From assembly GCA_022495005.1 (NCBI GenBank), contig JAGYXB010000442.1:248001-312000 (forward strand): 64,000 bases of DNA. Direction: 5' to 3'. Position numbers and translations under genes: made by a program. Below are positions 1 through 11,800 of the stretch, piece after piece. This stretch comes from Rhyacophila brunnea (Eukaryota; Arthropoda; Insecta; Trichoptera; Rhyacophilidae). The notes beneath the pieces are model-generated. The model was not told the DNA's origin and did no database searches. It saw only the letters and a program-made list of their open reading frames with translations. Positions within the stretch are counted from its first letter, which is position 1. The number at the start of each line of letters is the position of its first letter.

Positions 1-1466
1 AAATTGTGATTTCTGATATTTTTTTTCATAATTTTTCAGTCGATCGATATTTTGTGTATATAACATGCAATTAATATGTAATCGTATAAAATAATCGGGC
101 ATCAAGAAATGTATGTCATAATCTCATTACAGCTTATCTTGGTCTGCTTTAGAAGAGACAGCCAGATGATGCCGTCATCAATCGTCACCAAGGCAAAGTA
201 GAATGTCGATGGGGCGGTGGTTGACGGTATAAAGCACAATATGTGGTTTTGCATACGTACGCTCGTCGCATCAAATAATATCACATTCAATGTAGCTGAA
301 TGAACAACCAAAATATTATTATTTAATTATTTACATATTACAATATTATTATAATTTAAGTATAGCGATAAGATTAGATTTAACTGCTAAATAGAAATAT
401 TAAATTGTAAAATAAGAGTAACTACAAAAGATTATACCCACATACCTAGTTAAAAATTTGAAACGTGAAATTATTTAGTAGTATTATAATTCTCTATAAT
501 TAGTAATGAATATAAATATTGTGAAATCATATTACAATAAATATTTAATTCATTATTATGTAATAGAAATGTCATATCAGTTTTCAATGTTTTCCGAGAT
601 GGCAATTTCTATATTTGAAAATGTTTATAATTGGTCGTGAAAGAAAACAAATGACAACATCATTATCGTATTAGTTTGACAGATAAGTACTTACCAGTAT
701 TGTGTTTTCGTGTTGATTGAGTGAGGAAAAATTCTATTTTTATGGTTAAAATTTATTGCTCCTATTTCAGATTTAAATGGTTTTCTAGAATAATAATTGT
801 GATCAATGATATATCAAGTATATAGAAAGTATTAAACGACATTACAATTCATTTGTGACAGATTGGTATCGGATACAAAACATGTTTTCGAAAATGACAT
901 ATCTCTGAAATGTCAATTTCTGTAAGAATATGCTTGATTCAAATGGTAGACGTTTCAGGAGTGCATAAATCGGAGTGCGTAAATGTTAAACAATCAACAA
1001 AGTGCTGTTTAGATAAGAGAGTAGTGTGTTATCCAAGAGATTTTAGGATAATAATAGTATTTATTGTAATACCTTGATTCAAAATAACAAAAAACACCTT
1101 GGACGCACAGTTTTTCGTTAATTTCGTTGTGATCAAGTATAGTACAACTGGCTAAATTGGTAAAGTACATTGACCAAAATACGATGGATGTGGGTACGAG
1201 TCCCGCCCAGTACCATGTTTTACGTTTTCAAGATTTTCTTAATAGGAATGTGACAAAGGTGTTTCGAAATATGTATGTTCAATAAACAACGCTATCAAGA
1301 ATGTAGCGAACTTGTGAAATTAATAATTAAAAAAAATAGTTAAATAAATCAATATAGTTATTTAATTAAATTATTAAATTGTAGCGATGGCTGACGATTA
1401 ATTTATTTAATACAATATCTTAGTTTTGGTTACTTCTTACAGCATTTTTTGTTGACAAATTTTTAG
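1..1466. other. AT-rich non-coding stretch
   Basis: I see no exon that can be supported here. It most likely holds the intron upstream of the exon starting at 1467. That intron ends in a weak polypyrimidine tract and TAG at 1464-1466. The missing 5' exon must leave two bases of a split codon, and I found no convincing donor for it. A tRNA-like SINE head lies at about 1146-1230. Confidence 0.5.
1146..1230 (+). repeat. tRNA-like SINE head (family C)
   Basis: The segment has a box-A-like stretch (TTGGTAAAGTACATTGACC) and a box-B-like stretch (GGGTACGAGTCCCGCCC) at tRNA spacing. No acceptor stem can be folded. Similar heads appear at 33475-33545, 48588-48640 and 55284-55350, so this is a degenerate tRNA-derived SINE family and not a tRNA gene. 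Confidence 0.4.
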
Positions 1467-2772
1467 TTTGCGGAATGCCTTAAAATATTCCCGTGATGAG
1501 GCGACTGGATTGTGCAATGAATTAAGGAATATTGAACGTGAACAATTTAATCAAGAATGGCGGAACAATAAAATCGTCCACAACACGCTTACCAGGAAGG
1601 TATTCCGTGGATACTCTTTTATATGGATAATTCTTTCATAATCTTTTCTTCACCATTTCGAATTAACTTTGATTAGTTCTTTACTATAATTATTGACTAC
1701 CCATTTCAATAAATTAATCAATAATGAAATTTTTCAGTCACCAGGATTGAAACAGGCAACCATCACTGATTTTTTGAAACAGTCTCGTGCTTCGACAGGA
1801 CAGACATTCTCTGCGACTCGCGTTGATGCTGAAGCTACATCACACAAAATGGAAAATCATTCCACAGGATCTCTACTATCAGATAATGGTAAAAAATATG
1901 GCACAATATACTATACATATTTACCACTGTACCTAGTAATTATAAAAAACTGTTGATACTGGGCAAGTTTAACGTGAAGCATGGCCATTTCGAGAACTAC
2001 AATACTGACAAGCCTTTTAAAATATATCGCTGCGCCACGACAGCGGCCAAGACACTTCAACTTATAATTTTCGCACTCTATATCATACCACCCTCCCATA
2101 AAAATCACAAAGTGCTTTGCAGAAAAGGTCGAAGACATTAACAAAAACCAATAAAGTAATTTTTATTACAGTGTAGGTAGAGTTCAAAACTACATTCCAG
2201 GTATTTTTTACAATAAAGATCTAAAATATAGAAATGAATGCAGATTTAATCTGACGTATATTAAAATGTAGGCAAAGTTCATTCTTGAACCACTTTTATC
2301 TGTATTTATGTGTTTACTCACTCGGACAGATTAATTTGTATGGACATCTTGGTTTAAGAGGGCCCTTTTATATTTTATTTATTATACTTTTATGTTAATA
2401 CGTCAATAAATTATATTAATAACAAGCAAATAATGTTAACCACTCAATAATTACAATAACCAAATGTTATCATATACTTCAAACGCATTACGTTTGAAAA
2501 TGTAAGAACCAATGATTATTATAATTTATTATTATTTATGTATTTTTTTGAAAAATGTTAAAGATGTAGCAAAATATTTAGGTACCTAAAATGATATATT
2601 TTTTTAAGGTGGTGGTTTTGATTTTTCCAATAAAAGGAATAAATCCGCCAATGTTATCGAGAACCCAAAGATAGATGTCTATAAGGAAATTGAAATGGCG
2701 AAGAAGAAGACAAATAAAAGACGTCAGAAGAATATATTTACGTATGTTGTTCCTAAAAAGTATGCTAAATAA
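1467..2772 (+). CDS. Small basic nuclear-type protein, 3' exons only; possible CIP/KIP (Dacapo-like) CDK inhibitor
   Basis: Three in-phase exons at 1467-1599, 1738-1888 and 2609-2772 end in TAA and encode the last 148 residues. Donors are AAG|GTATTC and AATG|GTAAAA; acceptors are TTTTAG, TTTTCAG and TTTTTAAG. The first exon encodes a charged helix with RNALKYSRDEATGLCNELRN followed by E-R-E-Q and a Trp. Its spacing loosely recalls the CDK-inhibitory domain of p21/p27/Dacapo (R-N near the start, D-x-E, then a downstream Trp). The second exon carries QATITDFLKQSR, which fits the PCNA-dependent CRL4-Cdt2 degron (Q-x-x-hydrophobic-T-D-aromatic, basic residue at +4), except that Leu replaces the second aromatic. 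The last exon has a basic stretch (KKKTNKRRQK) suited to nuclear import. An AATAAA overlaps the stop. The exon model is well supported; the family assignment is only a hypothesis. Confidence 0.6.
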
Positions 2773-2915
2773 AACATTTCAATAATTTTATTATTTATCA
2801 GTGCAATAAAATAATCAGTAGCAGTATATTTACGTATTGTAAGAACTTCCATATTGTCAAAACATAATTACATGTATTAATTATAATGTTATATAATATT
2901 AACTACTTAAGTTAA

Positions 2916-3867
2916 GGGGGGACATGCTCGTCGTAGGTCAAAATTCAGTTTTTATTGTATTTTCAAACCATGATCCTGGACACTCCTTAAACGTTGTAGA
3001 TAATCTATTTATATAATTTTGAAGCCTTATTATCCTTTATAGTTATTTTAAACGTTTGATGACTGCATAAAGTATTTTTGTTACATAAAATAGTATTCTT
3101 TTAAACCTCTCGCTCTAATGTTTTAGAATATAGTCATATTTCGGTACATAACTCGGTACAGTGCAGTACATGTTCAAACACGCGCGTCAATATCGTTTTA
3201 CTCCCTACTTCAATTATAGTTTGTCAATTTATGGCTACGGCCGTATGTTGTAGCTTAACCACTGGGGAATGACAAAAGAAATGGCGTATTTCAAAAAAAC
3301 ACTACCTTATTCTTAGGTCAATAATTATTATAAAGCAATCATTATTCATAAGATGTTTATCACACTTGAATGGTCAAAGGCATAGCTTATAATAAGTATC
3401 TTTAGAATCATCTTCAAATGTGTTAATCTTGCCGATTTTTGAATAATAAAATGCCTAATTCTTGTCAAATTTGGGATCACAGAGATTATCAATATAATTT
3501 TTTATCGTGAATATTTTACAAAAATTATCTCGTAATAAATTATACTTATGGTTTTATAAATGCGTTTAAAAATTAATAAATGTAAAATATCTTAACACCA
3601 CTGCACAGTTATGTACGAAATATGACTATATTCTAAAACATTAGAGCGAGAGGTTTAAAAGAATACTATTTTATGTAACAAAAATACTTTATGCAGTCAT
3701 CAATTGTTTGAAATAATTATATGTATTATCTATTATATTATCATAAAGGATAATAAGGCTTCAAAATTATATAAATAGATTATCTACAACGTTTAAGGAG
3801 TGACCAGGATCATGGTTTGAAAATACAATAAAAACTCAATTTTGACCTATGACGAGCATGTGGGCCG
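2916..3867. mobile_element. 952-bp non-autonomous DNA element with long terminal inverted repeats, TTAA target
   Basis: The left arm (2916 to about 3153) and right arm (about 3608 to 3867) are near-complete reverse complements of roughly 240-260 bp. Shared blocks include ACATGCTCGTC, the CCTTATTATCC region and ATTAGAGCGAGAGG. TTAA abuts both ends (2912-2915 and 3868-3871). TTAA targets are typical of piggyBac and Kolobok superfamilies. The outermost six bases of the two ends do not match well. No ORF is present. Confidence 0.75.
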
Positions 3868-3871
3868 TTAA

Positions 3872-5957
3872 AGCACGGGTGTTCATCCCTTCAGATTGGA
3901 ACTTTTTAGAGCGATCAACTTACTATAGTTTGGATCACTCATTTTCAAAGGGTGGTAGAGTATGATGAATTGTGGATACTAGGCTTTATGAATTGCTGAA
4001 AATCATTTCTTGATTGACCAGTTGAGCATCCGTGGATTACTATTATAAATGTTTTAAACATAGTAATATAATTTCTGGAATTTAATTAGATAGGTACTTA
4101 ATTGTCTCATTGATGTAGGTAATAAGAAAATGAAATATATTGTTCACTTTTTTTATAAACATAATATGTATATGTATTGTCTTTCAGTCATAAATATACA
4201 GAATAATAACTAAAGAAGAATGCGTATTTATTATATACACAAAAATAACTGAGATGACACTTTAAGTACCCAAGTGCGAGTTACTTTATATGGAAGAATA
4301 ATATTTTTTTCTTTAAACCGATGCTAGAATTGAGAGGCTTATAGGTAAATGGTGGTAAAAAAACGTCATGGTAAAAAAAATGTTAAATTAACAATTTATA
4401 TACTTCAATGACTTGTGTTTATTTAACAAAATAAAATTTTATTATGTCTGGGTAGATGCTTGAAAGTGATGGATTAGTTAGCTCGTAATTCTTGACCAAA
4501 AAAATTCAAGGATGACCTTGAATTTCTGATATTTATTGATGTGTGAGATTACTCGGAGTGACTGCAATTCATAGAAGTGTATTATTGACTTATCTCCAAT
4601 ACAGGGAAACTTTCTTTACAGTCAATAACTGAAAATCTTCAAGCTGAAATTCGAGGGTTCGATCATTCTTCAAATCCAAGAGCATTCCCTTTTCTTTCAT
4701 TAAAAGATTGAAAATATAAATATTTCGAGATACAGATTGATGCAAAATTTGATTCCAATCGAAAACATGTCAGTTTTTTCATAATAGTAATGGAGTTTTT
4801 ACTCAAATATGCTTGGTGTAATAATTAATTGAAAGTATTGGAATTGTAACACCGACTAAATCTTGAGAGCTAGGTATTATTAATTCTTCTACTATTTCCA
4901 AAGAATAAGCTTATATTGAAATTCATTGATAGTTCTCGCAGCGTAGCTAGTCACTTCTCGAAAACGAATATCATTGTCACTTTGTCTCTACGGATTGTGA
5001 CATAATATTGTATGGATGTAAAAAGATAAGATTAGTATGTACTATAGTTTGAAAACACTTTTAAACAGTATTTTATTATTTATAGATGTTTTCAATATCG
5101 TTAGCAAAGATTTGAACGTAGTATAAAAATTATATTAAATACTATTTATAATCACTTTCTATTTAATAATATGTGAGAAATTCACTTACATATTATGTAC
5201 TATACGGGTAACTAATTCTTAGTCAGTAAATTTACAGCAGCAACTATTTAATATTCATTAGGTAGGTACATGATTTAAAGATAAACGTATCCACCGATAA
5301 AAGCATCATATTATTAGGTGATGCAAACCCAAATCCTTTTCTGTGTCAAAATCATTTTCAGAAGATGCTTCATTGGTCTTGTAAGTTAATAAGTAAGGGA
5401 TCAATGGCGGTCTCTATCAACCCATCCCTTTCCCGATTGTTTGTGATATGATTTTTTAGTGTGTTCTGCAACTGATTTCCAATTTTTTGAAAATAAATTT
5501 TGAATACTTTTTCCAATAACTTAAGCATTTTGTTTGCACTAAGTAACAATGGTTCTATATTATGTCTCGGTTCAAATCCTTTTATCTGTAATTTTATGAC
5601 ATTGAATCCAGCTGTCTGTACCATTTCATCTTATATATATTTTTTAGGATTATTAAGTCTTTTGATAATACTTAATAATTCGTTTTTTGAAAAGATGCGT
5701 TCACATTTTTTCCACGCCGACGTAGTTAGCTTATCATTTTATATTTTTTGGTCTGCTCGTTTGGTAACATATAAAAATGTTTAACAAACAACATAATATA
5801 ATATAACAAAACCAAGTGACGCATGTTCAAGGTTTAATAAATTGAATGTATTATAATTTAGTTATACCGTTAACCGATGATGCTTACAAAACCATACGAG
5901 AAAAGTCAGACGGCCTACTTAAAAACGAACATTACATCATACTGTGTACCTAGAGTC
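3872..5957. other. AT-rich intergenic sequence, no gene seen
   Basis: I see no coding exon or clear repeat structure. An 84-codon minus-strand frame at 5370-5624 has no acceptor that fits the reading phase of the zinc-finger gene upstream, so I do not call it an exon. Confidence 0.4.
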
Positions 5958-6257
5958 CAGTGTCTGCCAAACGTTTTTACTTCACGGCACACTGGTTGGT
6001 GGATGGGATTTATTCCGCGGCACACCAAATAAAAATGCCTTAAAAAAGGAAATGCACCTTATTAAAATATGAATAAAGGAAGTCATAGTTGTAGGTAACA
6101 ATTTTTTTTAAATATTTTATCAACATATATTATGTACGTAGGTGGTAATAATTTTATTAGTGAGACGGATGCGATTGATTTTTAGAAAGAATTCTGTCAA
6201 AACGCGGCTCTAAATTAGATAAGCAACTTCTTGCGGCACACAGTTTGGCAGACACTG
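5958..6257. mobile_element. hAT-type MITE, 300 bp
   Basis: The ends are perfect 15-bp inverted repeats (CAGTGTCTGCCAAAC and its complement). CAGTG is a typical hAT terminus. The flanks share CTAGA but I cannot make a clean 8-bp target duplication. The interior repeats a GCGGCACAC word near both ends. There is no coding capacity. Confidence 0.65.
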
Positions 6258-6930
6258 ATCTAGACGATATTGTAACTACACTTTAACCCAAATCTCAGTG
6301 AAATTATAAAGTGCATATTGATGCACAAATATTAATTCTTCATTAAATATGATTGGCTGATTATGTACCTATCAATTAAGGAATTTTCGTAATATTGTCA
6401 TTCTACATTATTAAGTAACATTATTTTGATTTAGAATTTATATGGCTTTTAGAAATGTAGACACAAAATAATGGTCATTCTGTGCGGGCAGAGTTTCATC
6501 GTGAACAAGCAATAGCAAGTCTATTTTCAATAAGTGACATCTTACAAAAATTCAACTATAATGTATTTGTTTAGTTCTTGCATGTTTCTAGAAATATTAA
6601 TATCATTGTCATGTAATAACAAATTAGTACACGTCTTGCAGCACACTTTCTAATGACTCAATGACTCATAGCACACCGGTGACCGGTGATCAGTTAGGAA
6701 GTTCTGTTCTAGAGAATATCTGCGCTTCCATCATTCTTGACCTATTCATTTGAGGGCACAATCAATTACCAATTTTTGTTTGCACCTTCATCATTAGGTA
6801 AGGGAAAACTTTTTTGATTTTGTGCTCAAGCTTTAACATCACCACCAAAGAATTTGAAAGAAAACATTTCCTTCAAATGTTATGGTTGTTACGTAATATC
6901 TTGTGTTCTGCCTACAATTATGCAGCTTAC

Positions 6931-8829
6931 CTTCTGTCGCAATATGGACACTGATAGTCCCTCGTTCCCGTATGCATGATTGTATGAGCTGAAAGTGAAT
7001 TGGCGTACGTAAATCTTTTGCCACATAGCTTGCACTCAAATCTCTTCTCGCCAGTATGTGTGCGCTTATGCCTATCTAGAGCACCCTGTTGAAAAAAATT
7101 GACTATTTGAAAAAAAAATCAGTATTTTCAAACCTCGTTTATATAAATAAATGTCTATCACTTTGAGAGTTATTGCGTTTTAAATTATATGTTTTGAAAA
7201 TAGTGGGGCTTGAAGAAACATTGTTTTATATATAGTGTTAAATGAAGACAACAGCTAGAATAATTGTAAATTCCTCGTGAAAATGTCTATCAAATTTAAA
7301 AAAAATTACGTTACCTATTCAAAATTTATTTAAATAAAATTATACGATCCTAAGCAGTAACAAGGCGAAGGCAATTTTAATGATACAGTATTTAAAATAT
7401 ATATGTACCTATATGATACACACTGAGAATACAGTTTGGAAGATAGATACCTAACTAAACGTGTCAAGGAATATGAAAATAAATCATCCAGACTAACCTT
7501 AGCCAAAAAAGCTTTGTCACAATTGTCACATGGAAATTTTCTTTCAGCAGAATGTGTTTTGATGTGATTTCTCAAATTATTCCTATGTGAAAATGTTTTT
7601 TGACAAATGCTACAAGTGTACGGTCTCTCTCCTGAGTGGATTTTTATGTGCCCGCTCAATTCCGGTTTGGTCTTATAAGCCTTACTGCATATCTGTAACA
7701 TGAAATACAGCGAAACTTCGTTTTTATATTTTTGATGGAATGACTAAAAAACGTAAATAAACATAAAACCTAAATTGGAAATATTGAAAATTAAAAAAAA
7801 AATTTTTTATTAAAAATTATACCAATTAGTTTGGAGCATATTATGATGTCACTCTTTCTTTCACTTTTTTTAGAAAATGTTTCTTTTCTTTTGACTGGCA
7901 ATGATTTTCTTTTTAAACAATCACATTGCGTATGATGTAATCTTGGAGTCTATTTATTAACCTCTAATTTCGTGAGTAGATTGTCATATATATATTTCAC
8001 AATAAATTATTGTTATTAGTTACCTATTAAACATTCAAAAGCTTTGTATATTACGTACTGTTGTCAATACAACAATGCATCAACAAGACATGTGAGGTGA
8101 CGTTGTCGTATTGTGGTTGGGACAAACTTGATGAAAATTTTATTTACACATTCATATTTTGTAAAGAAATTCTAACTAATGACAGGCTGCCATCTAGTGG
8201 AGGGTGTTCCGGAATCTTATGGTAACTGTAGGTATAAATACAATATCCACTGGGAAAATTTTAAGAAAACAAAAATAAAATATACATGGATAGTTTAATG
8301 ATACGACATTGAGTGGAGTAGGTACCTGACAAATGAAAGGTTTATCTGTCGTATGCACCCTTTGGTGGACTCTGAGGTATTGAGAGCGCGAAAACGTCTT
8401 GAGACAGGTGATGCATTCATATGGCTTGTCACCGCTATGCGTCTGCATATGTCCCCGCAAGTTATTGGCGGAAGTGAACTGCTTGCCGCACGTGTCACAT
8501 ACAAAGGGAATTTCACCGGTGTGAGTGCGCAGATGGTGTCTGAGAAGTGCGGCCACTACAAATCTACAATAATTACAATATATTGTTACGTCTCAATGAT
8601 AATTTATTATATGACAGCACGACAACACAAAATATGTCAAAAATTACCCTTTCGGACACAAATGACAGGTGTGAGGTTTCTCCCCCGTGTGCCAGCGCAT
8701 GTGTATCCTTAAACTGGTGCTGTCGTTTGTTGCCTTTCCGCACACTTTACACAAATGCTTAGTTATGCGTCGTTTTACCTTCTGTTTAGGTTTAAAATCA
8801 CATTCAAAATTATCAGAATAGTAGAGTTC
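6931..8829 (-). CDS. C2H2 finger array exons of the ZAD zinc-finger gene
   Basis: Eight fingers follow the C-x2-C-x12-H-x3-H pattern: CKVCGKA, CHLCPKG, CDTCGKQ, CITCLKT, CQICSKA, CSICQKT, CDNCDKA and CKLCGKR starts, then CPYCDRR as an incomplete ninth. Linkers include TGEKP- and SGERP-type sequences, as in DNA-binding arrays. The second, fifth (inside its Cys pair), seventh and ninth fingers are interrupted by or begin at introns, so intron positions do not respect finger boundaries. Confidence 0.85.
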
Positions 8830-11800
8830 CTGAAAAAAAACGTGCAAAATAAATTTGGCACCAAATCTCTTTAATGTTTTGTCATGGTTTTCATGAGCTA
8901 TCTAAACATTGATTTTAGTCAATTGTAGTAATTGTATGGTAGAAAGACATTATATTAATCAAAATAAAAGACTACCTACTTAATCTACATAATTTAATAA
9001 ATTTAATTGGACATTGTCAACTTATTGTCACTCATTGTCAACTCAAGTCATTGGTCAACCAAACTGGATTGGAATATAGGTATATAGATTAGCAAAAATG
9101 TCAAGCTTTTTGAAGTTAGACTTCTTTTGGGGCGTTTGGTAGAGATTGAGAGTATACAAACGCAAGTTTGATAGTAGAATTGTTCCGTTGCCTAGGTAAC
9201 GAATTTATTATTGTCAGCCATTTGCAATTCCTTACATAAACAAACGATTAAACGTTAGAGTGACAGTTGTTACTTTAAAAATAAAAACAACGAGAAATAA
9301 TTATATAATTTAGTAATATAAGTTAAAGTGTATAGAAATAAACCAACGCGCTACAAAAAGCGGCCCTTTTTCTTGAGTGTGTAATTTAACAATATAATTA
9401 AGAGCTAGTCGAAGAATCTAGGTTATCACAAGTTTTGTTACACCAAAGAAGTATAACTTCTAACGCATGTACATAAGTACACACACCGATTTTTTTATAC
9501 AGAATGTTTTGTACCTGCCTGTATGCTTTTTTCTTTTTTATTTTCTGGTTTTTCTGAATCTTTTTCATCCTCATTGTTTTTCTCTTCCACCGCTTTCTTG
9601 CGTTTGGTATTTTTTAGACTATTTTTTAATTTACCTTTTTTTGTTTCGGCTATTTCAGGTTCAGGTTTTGATTTTTTATTGTCAATAATTGTATTGACGC
9701 AAGTGTCTTCAAATTTTTCATTTTCGTCTGTGTCTGAAAATAATACGTTATTACATACTAGGATTTTATTTATAGCACGTACGATTGCAACAGTGAAAAT
9801 AAATCAGAATATGCAGTGCCTAAGCAACTGTAATTACAATTATATTTAGAAATTTCCTAAAGAATTAATTAATACGTGATAATAAAATCATTATAAGATT
9901 ATCTAAAATTTGTGAAATTTCAGGTAGACTGTTTATTACAATCCCGGGATCACTGTTGACAGTAAGCACTGTAGTCAACTTACACAGTAATTCGCAGCTG
10001 ACAAATTATTTGCTGGATTATTGATATTTTGAAGGCTTGTAAAACCCACCCCGAAATATACCTTATAATTTTCAATACGCCTTATAATAATTTATAAGGT
10101 AATGCTATATTTTGAAAAGACTTTTGATAATACACAACTAAAATAATAGGGTAATTGGTAATGCACATTATGCAGAAGAATCTAACAAGAAATTGAAGTA
10201 ACTCACTGTCATTACAAGTATTATCAAAATCTGATAGATCTGAATCGAGAAATATTACTTCGGCATCTCTTTTTGTAATCTGATCACTTTCCGAGGGTTT
10301 TGTTTCCGAGACATTTTTTTCATTACTTTTTGTCTTCAACGTATTTTTCATCAAATTTTGTAGGGCTGACTGCAGTCTATCAGTGGCGAATTTGTTTTTA
10401 CTCTTGAACGGACTTTTATTTTTTTTACATTTTGTCAATACAACATCATTTTCAATCTGAAATCATGTACCTCTTTACATATTGAAGATAGACAGATGTT
10501 TTTTATACACATTTTTTTATTTCAATATTTCAATGGATGTTATAATATTGTTTTAAATTTCATCTTTATTCTTTATTTTTAAATGAATAAATCCATAATT
10601 TAGTCCACCCACGATGGCCGCATGGCTTAAGCGCCGGTATGTGGTGTCGAGGGTCCCAGGTTCGAATCCTGGGTCTGGCAAGTACACATATTGTCAGGGT
10701 ATGGACCTAATAGGTTGACATCCATTTCTCGTAAAAATAAAATCTGTTAATACAAACCTCCACTCCGTGGAGGCCCATATGAAGCCTATTAGGATCGGAC
10801 ATGGAATAATAAAATAATAAATAATAATTTAGTTAGTATGTAAATAAGAGATTCAGTAAATTTTACTAAAACTTGTTTTTCTGACTTAGTGTATTCTACT
10901 TTTATAATATAATATCAACAATAATAAATTACTATACATAATAAATATTATTCTGAGTCTCGGTAAACACTCACTGGAAAAGCTACGCTTAAAGATCTGT
11001 TTAGTCATCTTCTACAGATTCTTCTAAGATACATAATACATATTATATTTTTAAAAAATACCTCAATAATCTCATCACATGCTTCCACATTACTATTGTT
11101 TTCCATTAAATAAATAGTTTCGGGCATATTTTCTTGTACATCAGAATCAGAATCTGATACATTCGAGTCTAACAATTTTGGTTGAGTAAAACAATCAGAC
11201 ATGGTGTTTGTCAATCCTGATGATGTTACCTGGTTGAAGTCATCTGGAATAGAAGTTTCCTTTATAAAACTGTCTTCTGGAGTATCGAGAATATGTTATG
11301 GCAAAAAGAGCTGCAAATAAATTTGAATTGTGCAATAAGAATATTTACAAACACTGCTTTTGGTTCAAGCAAATCTGCACTTGGTATTTTAGGATAGAAA
11401 TGTTTCTTACCAATGATATCGATCATCTGACTTCGCAGAACACGATCAGAGTCTTTACACATTTTTTTGAATAGATGAAAGTTACATATCTTTTCTGAAC
11501 AGTATCCGCACAATAGAGACGGTAATTTTTCATCTTCGGTAATCTGCAATGTTTTAATTATAGACATGTCATAATTATGATGGTTAGTTTAATCATCGAA
11601 TAGACAGATTATTTATTTAATTCCATCAAATAACGGAACCAGAACTACAAAAAAATAAGTGTTTCACACCAAATAATATATCAATAAAAATAAATTGCAT
11701 GTAAATTGCCTTTAGTATTCTGTGCTTATTTGGAACATGAAACTTTTTGACAATAACTGATTCTCAGTTGATCTACCTAGGATTACGCTTTAAATAAGTA

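Noticed and set aside
102..311. 69-codon minus-strand frame near the left edge
   Set aside because: No domain and no supporting splice or promoter signal; it could be part of an old repeat but I cannot show it.
5370..5624. 84-codon minus-strand frame as the missing last zinc-finger exon
   Set aside because: Possible acceptors put the required phase into a stop codon, and it lacks the His residues needed to finish finger nine.
9185..9198. Perfect X-box-like RFX site GTTGCCTAGGTAAC in a zinc-finger gene intron
   Set aside because: It fits the degenerate consensus, but about half a match is expected by chance in 64 kb; not reported as a regulatory site.
10606..10680. Possible tRNA gene
   Set aside because: Boxes A and B are present but no acceptor stem pairs, and the unit recurs with a shared non-tRNA body; it is a SINE head.
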